Below are positions 8,057 through 14,768 of a stretch of 64,000 nucleotides of DNA, in pieces (position 1 is the first letter of the stretch; each line of letters starts with the position of its first letter). Location of the stretch: assembly GCF_030815585.1 (NCBI RefSeq), contig NZ_JAUSWY010000001.1:2604001-2668000 (forward strand), written 5' to 3'. The position numbers and the translations under genes are program-made. The DNA is from Arthrobacter pascens. Lineage in GTDB: Bacteria > Actinomycetota > Actinomycetes > Actinomycetales > Micrococcaceae. Under the pieces are notes generated by a model. That model saw nothing but the letters and a program-made list of their open reading frames with translations. It ran no database searches and had not been told where the DNA came from.

Positions 8057-9354
8057 GCGATCGCATGCCACGGCAGGACGTGGAAGCCGAGCGGGCGGTG
8101 ATCGGGGCAGTCATGCTGGACTCGCGAGCCTTGGACGAGATCAGCCTCCGCGGGGATGAGTTCTACCGGCCCCAGCATGAACAGCTCTGGGATCTGATCC
8201 TGACCGAGTCCCGGGCGGGGCGCCCGCTCTCACCACTGGCGTTGGCACAGAAGCTCACCAGCCACCCGATACAGGGCCTCGACCCGGTCTACCTGCACCA
8301 GTGCATAGAAGTAGCCCCCGTTCGCTCCGCCACGGCCCACTACGCCGGGATCGTGAAGGGCACATCGCGGCTCCGCAGAATGGCCGACGTCGGGCTCCGG
8401 CTCCAGCAGCTGTCCGGGACGGCGGAGTGGGACGCATCCGAAGCGGTACTCGACGAGGCCAGGGCCATCCTGGACAGCACGGCTAACGAGGCCACCGGGA
8501 TCAAGGTCCGCACCTTCTCGGCTGCGCTGGAAGACGCCGTAAATCTATGGTCATCGCCCAAGGGCCGCTCATACCCGACGGGCTGGTCCGAGCTGGACTA
8601 CTGGTTCAACGGCGGCTGGCACCCTGGGCAACTCACAATCCTGGGCGCCCGGCCCGCGGTAGGGAAGACCCTAGTGGCCGGCTGTGCCGCGGTCGCCGCG
8701 GCCAAGTACGGGGCCGGATTCTTCAGCCTCGAAATGAAAGAACACGAAGTGGTCGGGCGCATGACCGCCGCTTCGGAAGGCATCGACATTCACAAGATCA
8801 ACTCATTCAACCTCGGCGACCCCGAATGGGCGAAGATTGCCAATCTGACCACGAAAGCAACCGAGTGGCCCGTCTACATCGAGGAAGCATCCCGCATCAC
8901 CATGGCGCAGATCCGGGCGACAGTCCGAACATGGAAGCGCCGAGGACCGGTGCCCCTCGTGATCATTGACTACCTGCAGCTCGTTGCCCCGGCCGATACC
9001 CGGGAGCAGCGGGAACGGCAGGTCGCCCGGATCGCAGAGGACTGCAAGCACCTCGCGAAGGAGTTCGACACGCACGTATTGGCGCTCGCGCAGGTGAATC
9101 GTGGCTCCACCCAGCGGACAGACCCTCGCCCCACCATGTCGGACCTCCGGGAGTCCGGAGGCATCGAAGCGCACGCCGACAACATCATCCTCCTCCACCG
9201 AAACGACGAAGAGATGGAAGGTGAGATCGAGTTCATCATCGAGAAGAACCGGCACGGCGAAACCGGAAAGATCCGCCTCGCCTGGCGGCCACACTTCGCA
9301 TCAGTGAACTCCATGGCTTCCGAACCAGGCGACTTCAGGTACGGCGTCGCATGA
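8053..9354 (+). CDS. DnaB-type replicative DNA helicase
   Basis: A 433-residue hexameric helicase. Residues 5-100 form the DnaB N-terminal helical domain (DVEAERAVIGAVMLDSRALDEI). The RecA-like core has Walker A ARPAVGKT at about 199-206, Walker B LVIIDYLQLV near 310, and the DLRESGGIEAHADNIILLHR segment with the arginine-finger region. Slightly shorter than chromosomal DnaB and lacking inteins. It overlaps its upstream neighbour by ATGA and works with it in phage replication. Confidence 0.93.
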   Translation: MSDRMPRQDVEAERAVIGAVMLDSRALDEISLRGDEFYRPQHEQLWDLILTESRAGRPLSPLALAQKLTSHPIQGLDPVYLHQCIEVAPVRSATAHYAGIVKGTSRLRRMADVGLRLQQLSGTAEWDASEAVLDEARAILDSTANEATGIKVRTFSAALEDAVNLWSSPKGRSYPTGWSELDYWFNGGWHPGQLTILGARPAVGKTLVAGCAAVAAAKYGAGFFSLEMKEHEVVGRMTAASEGIDIHKINSFNLGDPEWAKIANLTTKATEWPVYIEEASRITMAQIRATVRTWKRRGPVPLVIIDYLQLVAPADTREQRERQVARIAEDCKHLAKEFDTHVLALAQVNRGSTQRTDPRPTMSDLRESGGIEAHADNIILLHRNDEEMEGEIEFIIEKNRHGETGKIRLAWRPHFASVNSMASEPGDFRYGVA

Positions 9355-9413
9355 TCGCACCACCCACACCGCCCCTAACGCAATCCGGAACCTCACTCAG
9401 GAGATTTTCATGA
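9351..9413 (+). CDS. possible 20-residue coupling peptide
   Basis: An ATG overlaps the helicase stop (ATGA) and its own TGA overlaps the ATG of the next gene, so a 20-codon frame bridges the gap exactly. The peptide (MIAPPTPPLTQSGTSLRRFS) has no recognisable feature. It could merely keep ribosomes moving to the next gene, which has its own AGGAGA site. Confidence 0.25.
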   Translation: MIAPPTPPLTQSGTSLRRFS

Positions 9414-10018
9414 CAGAGCAGCAGCTCAACGCCACAGTCCACCGCCTCACCCGCGACCACCGGACCAGCCACACCGACTGCGACACGGGCAAAACCAGCT
9501 ATCCCACAGAGATGGCGCTCTTCACGCAGCTGCGGCAGGAAATCACCTCCAGCAGCCGGCCGTCGACCGGTGCATCCTCGGGGCCTCGGAGCCCAGTGGC
9601 TCTGGGCGCCGTCGTGCTTTGGGATGAAATCCGGGAAACCCTCGCAACCATGCACATCGCCATCACCGGCAAAGATGAACCCGCAACGTCCCCGGAGTCC
9701 AAACTCCAGAAGTGGGCGGCGTGGACGCAGGCAGACACGAGCGGCAATGAAACCCAGAAGTGCCTGCACCGAGCCACGGCTTGGGCTGCCGCCATCGACC
9801 AGCTCATCAACCCAGTACGTCGAATCGACATCTCTGGATCGTGCCCGGCCGAGGGATGCGGCGTCTCGCACGCATGGACATGGGACGAGGATGAATACGT
9901 CCGCAATACCGCCCTCACAGCCAGCGGATCCGAAGCGCGTTGCGGCGCGTGTGGAGCCACATGGGTCGGCGCGGAACTGCACACACTGGCCCTCGAGCTC
10001 TGGAAGGTGGCGGCATGA
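9410..10018 (+). CDS. phage protein with C-terminal zinc-ribbon-like Cys clusters
   Basis: A 202-residue protein with a good AGGAGA site. Residues about 1-130 are helical and carry no family I can name. The C-terminal part has CPAEGC and CGAC about 40 residues apart (two Cys pairs flanking HAWTWDEDEY), which suggests a small zinc-binding domain. Proteins of this layout recur in actinophage early regions without known function. It is coupled by ATGA to the next gene. Confidence 0.75.
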   Translation: MTEQQLNATVHRLTRDHRTSHTDCDTGKTSYPTEMALFTQLRQEITSSSRPSTGASSGPRSPVALGAVVLWDEIRETLATMHIAITGKDEPATSPESKLQKWAAWTQADTSGNETQKCLHRATAWAAAIDQLINPVRRIDISGSCPAEGCGVSHAWTWDEDEYVRNTALTASGSEARCGACGATWVGAELHTLALELWKVAA

Positions 10019-10410
10019 CCGCGGCTACTCCCCAGCCCATCTACAAAGCCGGACTCACCAAGTGGGCGATGCCCTTCGACAGGTCGGCCGGCGCCCGCGC
10101 ACCGCAGGTTCCCGACGATCCTGGCCCCATCCACGCAGTTAGGCCACTGAGGACGGAACTGGGGATCCGGGAGCCATACTTCATCGAGGACACCTACAAC
10201 TATCGTGCAGCCCTCTGCGGCGCCAAAGTGAAGATCATCATGCCCAACACATTCAAGCCCGAGGAGGACAAAGCATGCGCTTACTGCATCGCCGAGTCAC
10301 GCAACCCGACACGCAAGGTACTCATGCGCCCAGGTGGCGGTCCAGCCTACAACTCCGGCGACCGATGGAGCCCCGGGCGGTGGCTCCGAAAGCGCAAGCA
10401 GCGCAACTGA
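10015..10410 (+). CDS. small phage protein with a CxxC motif
   Basis: A 131-residue protein starting at an ATG that overlaps the previous stop. It has a CGAKVKIIMP stretch, a CAYC pair and a strongly basic C-terminus (RWLRKRKQRN), so it may bind zinc and nucleic acid. It is the last gene of the early rightward operon before a non-coding stretch with a hairpin. Confidence 0.72.
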   Translation: MTAATPQPIYKAGLTKWAMPFDRSAGARAPQVPDDPGPIHAVRPLRTELGIREPYFIEDTYNYRAALCGAKVKIIMPNTFKPEEDKACAYCIAESRNPTRKVLMRPGGGPAYNSGDRWSPGRWLRKRKQRN

Positions 10411-10721
10411 GTTAAGCGCTTGTAACTAGCTCCGATTTTTAATACACTTGAGGCACAGCGCATAGCTGTCACCAAAACCACATGAAGCCCCGGAGTCCGC
10501 GCCTCCGGGGCTTCTGTCGTATCCGGGCCCAACCTAAGCGGCCAATAGCCTGACGGCGAAAACCCCCGGCCCACAACCGAAAACGCGGGGCGAGTAAGTA
10601 ACCGTCACATCCGTTGCATGAAAACGAGGCAGTAATGAAGTCTGAAAGTGTGGCGTGGCTTGGCTAGAGTCAGGTGTGGAACCGCTGCACCGTGGCGGAC
10701 TAAACAGATTGGGGTTAGCAA
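10411..10721. other. gene-free interval after the early operon
   Basis: About 310 bases with no credible reading frame. It holds an AT-rich patch (GATTTTTAATACACTTG around 10434-10450) and the hairpin listed separately; nothing else is recognised. It separates the early operon from a small gene and the tRNA-like region. Confidence 0.6.
10484..10520 (+). terminator. hairpin terminator closing the early operon
   Basis: Eleven-bp perfect arms GAAGCCCCGGA / TCCGGGGCTTC with a nine-base loop; only a weak T-rich tail follows. It lies about 75 bases after the last early gene. Confidence 0.65.
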
Positions 10722-10907
10722 ATGGCGATTTCAGAAGATGTCCGTGAGGCTGATAGCACTGCGAGGAAGGCACTTCTCGACGCAATTGCGGCTAAGGTGC
10801 CGAACACGACGTTGGACCAGCTCGGGAAACTTGCGCAGGCCTATAGCTTGGTCACGATGCGCGATGCTCCTACCGAGTCCCCTGCTCACCCTGGGGGGTT
10901 CGCCTAG
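10722..10907 (+). CDS. small helical phage protein, unknown function
   Basis: A 61-residue acidic protein. ATG is preceded by TTGGGGTT. Residues 5-45 are predicted helical (EDVREADSTARKALLDAIAA), with no known domain. It stands alone between the early operon terminator and the tRNA-like cluster. Small proteins of this size and place are common in actinophages but are not characterised. Confidence 0.55.
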   Translation: MAISEDVREADSTARKALLDAIAAKVPNTTLDQLGKLAQAYSLVTMRDAPTESPAHPGGFA

Positions 10908-11030
10908 CTTTGTGCCAGACCCTGGCGAGGTGGCGAAGCCGCCACGCCCGGACACGCCGACGTCCCACACATGCTTGACTTAAGGATCTAAATTATGGGG
11001 TGAGCTGGTGTTTCGCACCCAGCCACAGTC

Positions 11031-11061
11031 AGAGCCTCGACCGGATACCGGGCGGGGCTCT
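11031..11061 (+). terminator. terminator-like hairpin before the tRNA-like cluster
   Basis: AGAGCC / GGCTCT arms enclose an inner CCGG-ata-CCGG pairing. There is no strong T-run, so it could be a terminator or a processing structure ahead of the tRNA-like elements. Confidence 0.4.
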
Positions 11062-11187
11062 TCCCATGTGTGCAGGTTGGTGGTTCATGCCGGCGCTTGA
11101 TGAGTGGGACCCAGGCGCGGCAGGTCCGGGCGGCCCTGGCTGAGGCTGGTCAAGACGGTATGCCTGGAGGCCGGACGCAGCGGGCAA

Positions 11188-11258
11188 TGGGAGTTAGTGA
11201 AGTGGTATCACGTCGGTCTCCAAAACCGAAAGCGCAGGTTCGATTCCTGCACACTCTG
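11188..11258 (+). tRNA. tRNA-Trp-like gene, anticodon CCA
   Basis: The cloverleaf can be drawn by hand: D-stem GTG/CAC with a nine-base loop containing GG, perfect anticodon stem TCGGT/ACCGA with loop CTCCAAA (anticodon CCA), four-base variable loop, and T-stem GCAGG/CCTGC with loop TTCGATT. The acceptor stem has two mismatches (pairs 1-72 and 5-68) and no CCA is encoded. It is probably a phage tRNA-Trp, possibly decaying. Confidence 0.7.
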
Positions 11259-11307
11259 CGCATCACCCACAATTCCATAGCCCCGCCCAATCCTTCGGTG
11301 GCGGGGA

Positions 11308-11368
11308 GGTACTGCTGATGGATCCCGCTTTGGAACAGTGGGCGCGGGTTCGTCGCCCGCCGGTACCA
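11308..11368 (+). ncRNA. D-arm-less tRNA-like element, anticodon-like GGA
   Basis: Seven-bp acceptor GGTACTG/CGGTACC (one G-U), anticodon-like stem CCGCT/AGTGG with loop TTGGAAC (GGA, serine-type), and T-stem GCGGG/CCCGC with loop TTCGTCG, followed by A at the discriminator position. Only ten bases separate the acceptor from the anticodon stem, so no D-arm can form. The total is 61 bases. A bacterial serine tRNA would also have a long variable arm, which is absent. The structure is clear; the function is not. Confidence 0.5.
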
Positions 11369-11370
11369 CG

Positions 11371-11455
11371 CGGGCTGTAGCTCAAAGGCAGAGCACCCCC
11401 CTTCGGACGCGGAGTACACGGGTCGGTTTGAGTGGTTCAACTCCACTCCAGTCCA
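11371..11455 (+). ncRNA. degenerate tRNA-like element with classic D-arm
   Basis: Acceptor GGGCTG pairs with CAGTCC (one G-U), positions 8-9 are TA, the D-arm is GCTC-7-GAGC, and the T-arm is a 6-bp stem GAGTGG/CCACTC with loop TTCAACT. The anticodon stem pairs at only three of five positions and the variable region is about 17 bases, so the anticodon (TCG or CGG) cannot be fixed. It looks like a decayed or non-canonical phage tRNA. Confidence 0.45.
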
Positions 11456-11462
11456 CATAGAA

Positions 11463-11500
11463 CCCAACCTTTCAATCTTCGGCGAGATTGAAAGGTTGGG
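11463..11500 (+). ncRNA. very stable 16-bp hairpin
   Basis: Sixteen perfectly paired bases per arm (CCCAACCTTTCAATCT and its complement) around the six-base loop TCGGCG. No T-tract follows, so it is not a standard terminator. It directly follows the tRNA-like elements and may be an end-protection or processing structure. Confidence 0.6.
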
Positions 11501-11600
11501 GCCTGAACCTATAAAACTCCTGCGCAGGGGTGCATCTCGCAAGCTCACCCAGCGCGGGCTAAATGTTGGATGCCTGCGAGAGATGGAAGTTCAAGTGACT

Positions 11601-11816
11601 ATGTCAATCAACGGCATCCCGGAATCAATTTCACGGGAAGCTTATCTGAGCCTCATCTCAGCAACTGGCATCGACCCTGGCTCGATCCGAAAGCTAACCC
11701 TCACAGCAGACGGCATCTACGCCGTTGTATTTGCAGTGGATGGGGACGGCAGGAAGATAATCGAACCCGCGTCCGGGGCTGTGAAGCATACGCTCTATAT
11801 CCCAGTCGTCGGGTAG
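11601..11816 (+). CDS. small hypothetical phage protein
   Basis: A 71-residue protein that reads as one compact alpha/beta domain (EAYLSLISATGIDPGSIRKL, then a strand-rich half ending TLYIPVVG). ATG at 11601 is chosen with GGAAG upstream; an in-frame ATG at 11583 has no spacing for a ribosome site. No family recognised. It lies between tRNA-like elements in the transition to the late genes. Confidence 0.6.
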   Translation: MSINGIPESISREAYLSLISATGIDPGSIRKLTLTADGIYAVVFAVDGDGRKIIEPASGAVKHTLYIPVVG

Positions 11817-11825
11817 CCGGCGTCG

Positions 11826-11895
11826 GGGCTACGTAGTGTTCAGGCGACCGTCTAACGGCACGTCATAAAGGCGAGTGCAACTCTCGCATAGCCCA
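11826..11895 (+). ncRNA. degenerate tRNA-like element
   Basis: Acceptor-like GGGCTA pairs with TAGCCC followed by an unpaired A; T-arm GCGAG/CTCGC with loop TGCAACT is perfect. The D-arm pairs poorly and the anticodon arm cannot be resolved. At 70 bases it has tRNA length. It is likely a remnant tRNA or a tRNA mimic. Confidence 0.35.
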
Positions 11896-11986
11896 CTTGA
11901 TCGAAACGTACTCCCGGACCAGTTGCGTCAACGCACAAAGCGGGTTCACAAAGTAGATCAAACCCTTCAACACCAGGAGGTTCGGC

Positions 11987-12202
11987 ATGGATGCGCATGT
12001 CGTATTCTGTGCCGGCGAGTGGAAGCGGGTAAGCATGGATGGGTTCCAGTGCGATCGGCATCCGAGTGCGCAGGCTAAGGCTAAGGTGCTCTTCCCCAAC
12101 CTCGGCACGCTCTACCTGTGCGGCCATTGTGCGAACGCCTTCGAGGACAAGTATGTAGGCCCGTTCCATATCACGTATGAGACGGTCACCCTCGATGCCT
12201 AG
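11987..12202 (+). CDS. small zinc-finger-like phage protein (DUF7455-like)
   Basis: A 71-residue protein with a strong AGGAGG site. It carries Cys/His pairs (FQCDRHPSAQAKAKVLFP ... LYLCGHCANAF), resembling the DUF7455 family of small actinobacterial and actinophage proteins; this assignment is from memory of the pattern. It overlaps the start of the HNH gene. Confidence 0.65.
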   Translation: MDAHVVFCAGEWKRVSMDGFQCDRHPSAQAKAKVLFPNLGTLYLCGHCANAFEDKYVGPFHITYETVTLDA

Positions 12203-12539
12203 AGCCAAGCGCATATGCCCTAAGCCTGGCTGTCCTCACACTGCGGATGGTAGGTACTGCACCAAGCACAACGCAGAGTACGAGGCAGAGCGTGGCACCA
12301 GCACAGCGCGAGGCTATGGCTCAGCACACCAACGAACACGAGCACGCCTCAACCTTGAGGTACAACAAGGCAAGGTCAACTGCTCACGATGTGGCCTAGT
12401 CATCGCACCCAACACAGCGTGGCACCTAGACCATGATGACGACGATCGAGGCTCCTACTTAGGTCCGTCTCACGCCCTCTGTAACGACTCCGCAGGTGGT
12501 CGTAAGGCACATGCCCAAGGCGACCTCACGAGGCCCTAG
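12195..12539 (+). CDS. HNH endonuclease
   Basis: A 114-residue protein. An N-terminal CPKPGCPH zinc pair is followed by the HNH fold: CSRCG, WHLDHDDDD (catalytic His region) and GPSHALCN. In phages with cohesive ends such nucleases lie immediately before the small terminase gene and assist cos cleavage. Here it is followed by a GC-rich gap and then the terminase genes. The ATG at 12195 overlaps the previous gene's end. An upstream in-frame ATG at 12177 is less likely. Confidence 0.88.
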   Translation: MPRAKRICPKPGCPHTADGRYCTKHNAEYEAERGTSTARGYGSAHQRTRARLNLEVQQGKVNCSRCGLVIAPNTAWHLDHDDDDRGSYLGPSHALCNDSAGGRKAHAQGDLTRP

Positions 12540-12662
12540 ACCCCCACCCGGGGGCACCCAAGGCCCCTGGGAATCCAGACCGCCGGTGAGGTCGCTCGGT
12601 AGTTTTCCAGAATCAAAACCCTTTTGAAAACCGTTCTCAACTGCTGATCGGCGGTGATCCCA
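12540..12662. other. GC-rich intergenic segment, possible cos region
   Basis: Non-coding gap between HNH and terminase genes. It has the inverted CCCCC / GGGGG repeat at about 12541-12555 and a nearby GGCCCCTGGG tract, then an A/T-rich stretch (TCAAAACCCTTTTGAAAACC). Position and base composition fit a packaging site, but no overhang sequence can be assigned. Confidence 0.3.
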
Positions 12663-13124
12663 ATGACCTCTGGTGGTGCTCGTGGGAATGCCGGCCGTGT
12701 GGCTGATCCGAATGCTTTGCGCCGTGAACGTACCGGCGATTCCGCATCCTGGACGTTGCTTGTTTCGTTCGATGGCAAGGCGCCCGAGTGGCCCTTGTCC
12801 GAGAACCTGGAGAACGGCGACCGGGAGATGACCATCTGGGCCCGTCTCTGGACTCGCCCGCAGGCCTCCGAGTGGTTGCGGCTCGGGCTTGAGGATGAGG
12901 TCGCGCTCTATGCCCGCTATCTTGCCGAGGCTGAGGCTCCCGACGCATCTTCCGCCGTCCGCACACTGGTCAAGCAGCACCAGGAACTCTTGGGCCTGTC
13001 TACGGCGGGCTTGAATCGTCTCCGTTGGCAGTTGCCGGCTGGCGATGCTACCAAAGCTGAGCCGGCGGCGAAGCGGAAGTCCTCGTCTCGTGCCCGGCTA
13101 AAGGTTGTGGGGAATGACGAATGA
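12663..13124 (+). CDS. phage terminase small subunit
   Basis: A 153-residue protein directly before the large subunit, overlapping it by 11 bases. The GGARGNAGR start, the DPNALRRERTG region and the helical HTH-like middle (REMTIWARLWTRPQASEWLR) with a basic C-terminus (AAKRKSSSRARLKVVG) match small terminases of actinophages. It recognises phage DNA for packaging. The ATG at 12663 is preferred over a GTG three codons earlier. Confidence 0.8.
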   Translation: MTSGGARGNAGRVADPNALRRERTGDSASWTLLVSFDGKAPEWPLSENLENGDREMTIWARLWTRPQASEWLRLGLEDEVALYARYLAEAEAPDASSAVRTLVKQHQELLGLSTAGLNRLRWQLPAGDATKAEPAAKRKSSSRARLKVVGNDE

Positions 13125-14175
13125 TTTCAGCATCAACTTTCCGGCAGGGCAGACTCTAGGCTTCCTCGGTGCTGACTGGATCGAATCTCACTGCTCGGTT
13201 CCCGATGGTTTCGATAAGGGCGCCCCGTTCATCCCATCCGACTGGCAATTGCAGATCATCGCCAATCATTACCGGGTGAAGCGTGCGGCTAGGTGGGTTC
13301 CTGAGCGTCCCGTGCTGGCTCCTGCGTTCCAATACCGCCGCTCCCAGGTGGTTGCGCCGCAGAAGACGGGTAAGGGGCCTCTTGCGGCTGCCGTGACGTT
13401 GCTTGAAGCTGCGGGCCCTGTCGTTTTTGGCGGTTGGGCTGAGGGCGGCGAGGTCTATTCTTGCCATGCGCACGGTTGCGACTGTGATTTCTCTTTCGAG
13501 TATGAGCCCGGCGACGCGATGGGAATCCCCCGGAATACGTCGCTGATTCAGCTTGTGGCGACCTCTGAGGAGCAGGTGGACAACGTCTACCGGCCGTTGC
13601 AGGCAATGGTCCGCGGTGGTGCCCTGGATTCGATCATGAAGACGGGTGAGCAGTTCGTTCGGTTGCCAAATAACGGCAAGATCGAAGCTGTCACGTCGTC
13701 GGCCATGTCGCGCTTGGGTAACCCGATCAACTTTGCGAACTTTGACGAGTCCGGCATCTACACGGTGCAAAACAAGATGGTCCGTGTGGCTCAGACGATG
13801 CGCCGCGGTCTCGCCGGTATGGGTGGCCGCTCGATTGAGTGGACGAACCCTTGGGATCCGTCCGAGAACTCCACAGCACAACAGACTTCCGAGTCTAAAT
13901 CGACTGACATCTACCGCTTCTATCGCAAGCCGCCGGCTGATCTGTCCTACAAGAACAAAGAGCACCGCCGTCGCATCCATAGGTACGTCTACGAGGGCTC
14001 ACCTTGGGTCGATCTGGATGCTATCGAGGCTGAGGCTGCGGAGCTGATGGAGACGGACCCTGCGCAGGCTGAGCGGTTCTACGGCAACCGGATCGTGCAT
14101 GGCCTTGGTTCCTGGCTGAAGGATGGTTTGTGGGATGCCGCTTATGCCGGAAATGTTGTGGCTGCCGAATCCTGA
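13114..14175 (+). CDS. terminase large subunit, ATPase part (frame broken)
   Basis: A 353-residue open frame containing the packaging ATPase: Walker A-like PQKTGKGP at about 82-89, Walker B-like INFANFDESG near 205 and the coupling region after it. The frame ends at TGA 14173-14175 just before the nuclease domain, which continues in the next frame (14123-14758). Joined by a +1 shift at TCC-TGA the product would be 547 residues, normal for a large terminase. A mutation, a sequence error or real frameshifting could explain it. Confidence 0.85.
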   Translation: MTNDFSINFPAGQTLGFLGADWIESHCSVPDGFDKGAPFIPSDWQLQIIANHYRVKRAARWVPERPVLAPAFQYRRSQVVAPQKTGKGPLAAAVTLLEAAGPVVFGGWAEGGEVYSCHAHGCDCDFSFEYEPGDAMGIPRNTSLIQLVATSEEQVDNVYRPLQAMVRGGALDSIMKTGEQFVRLPNNGKIEAVTSSAMSRLGNPINFANFDESGIYTVQNKMVRVAQTMRRGLAGMGGRSIEWTNPWDPSENSTAQQTSESKSTDIYRFYRKPPADLSYKNKEHRRRIHRYVYEGSPWVDLDAIEAEAAELMETDPAQAERFYGNRIVHGLGSWLKDGLWDAAYAGNVVAAES

Positions 14176-14758
14176 GCCCGGAACGCCGATCTGCCTTGGC
14201 TTCGACGGTTCCGAGAATGACGACTGGACCGCAATTCAGGCCGAGACTATCGACGGCTTCAGCTTCACACCGCGCTATGGCCCGGATTCGCGGCCGACTG
14301 TCTGGAATCCAGCGGAGGAAAACGGATCCATCCCACGCGATCAGGTCCACGTCGCCGTCGATGAACTCTTCCAGCGGTACAAGGTGGAGCGGTTCTATTG
14401 CGACCCTCACGACTGGTATTCGGAAATTGGCGAGTGGTCCGTCAAGTACGGCGACAATCACGTCTTCGAGTGGCCGACCAACAAGGTCTCCCGCATGTAC
14501 CCCGAGATCAAGCGTTTCGAGATCGACCTCGCGCAGAAGCGTCTCCGTCATGATGGCTGCCCGATTGCAACCACTCACGCTGCGAACGCGAAGAAGCTCG
14601 GCAAGTTCAATCAGCAGTACGTCCTAGGTAAGCCCGCCAATCATCAGAAGATCGACGCTGTCATGGCGAAGATCCTCGCCTACACTGCCGCCGCGGACGC
14701 CCGCGAATCCGGCTGGGATGGCATCGAGACCGATAACCGCATGTTCGTGTTCCGTTAG
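14123..14758 (+). CDS. terminase large subunit, nuclease part (second frame)
   Basis: Carries the RNase H-like headful/cos nuclease domain: first acidic motif CLGFDGSENDDW, second YCDPHDW, third HQKIDAVMAKIL. The frame is open from 14048, so the junction with the ATPase part lies between 14048 and 14175. An in-frame ATG at 14123 preceded by GAAGG could start a separate nuclease polypeptide. The homologous junction falls at PEPGTPICLGF, exactly where the ATPase frame stops. It is followed ten bases later by portal. Confidence 0.82.
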   Translation: MVCGMPLMPEMLWLPNPEPGTPICLGFDGSENDDWTAIQAETIDGFSFTPRYGPDSRPTVWNPAEENGSIPRDQVHVAVDELFQRYKVERFYCDPHDWYSEIGEWSVKYGDNHVFEWPTNKVSRMYPEIKRFEIDLAQKRLRHDGCPIATTHAANAKKLGKFNQQYVLGKPANHQKIDAVMAKILAYTAAADARESGWDGIETDNRMFVFR

Positions 14759-14768
14759 GGGGCAATAG

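Noticed and set aside
11070..11180. Further tRNA-like element around GTCCGG ... CCGGAC
   Set aside because: Ends pair over six bases, but no T-arm or anticodon arm can be formed inside.
11150..11548. Minus-strand frame of 132 codons
   Set aside because: It is the antisense of the tRNA-like array; reads such as ATNPRP and CRNRTC are what antisense tRNA sequence typically gives when translated.
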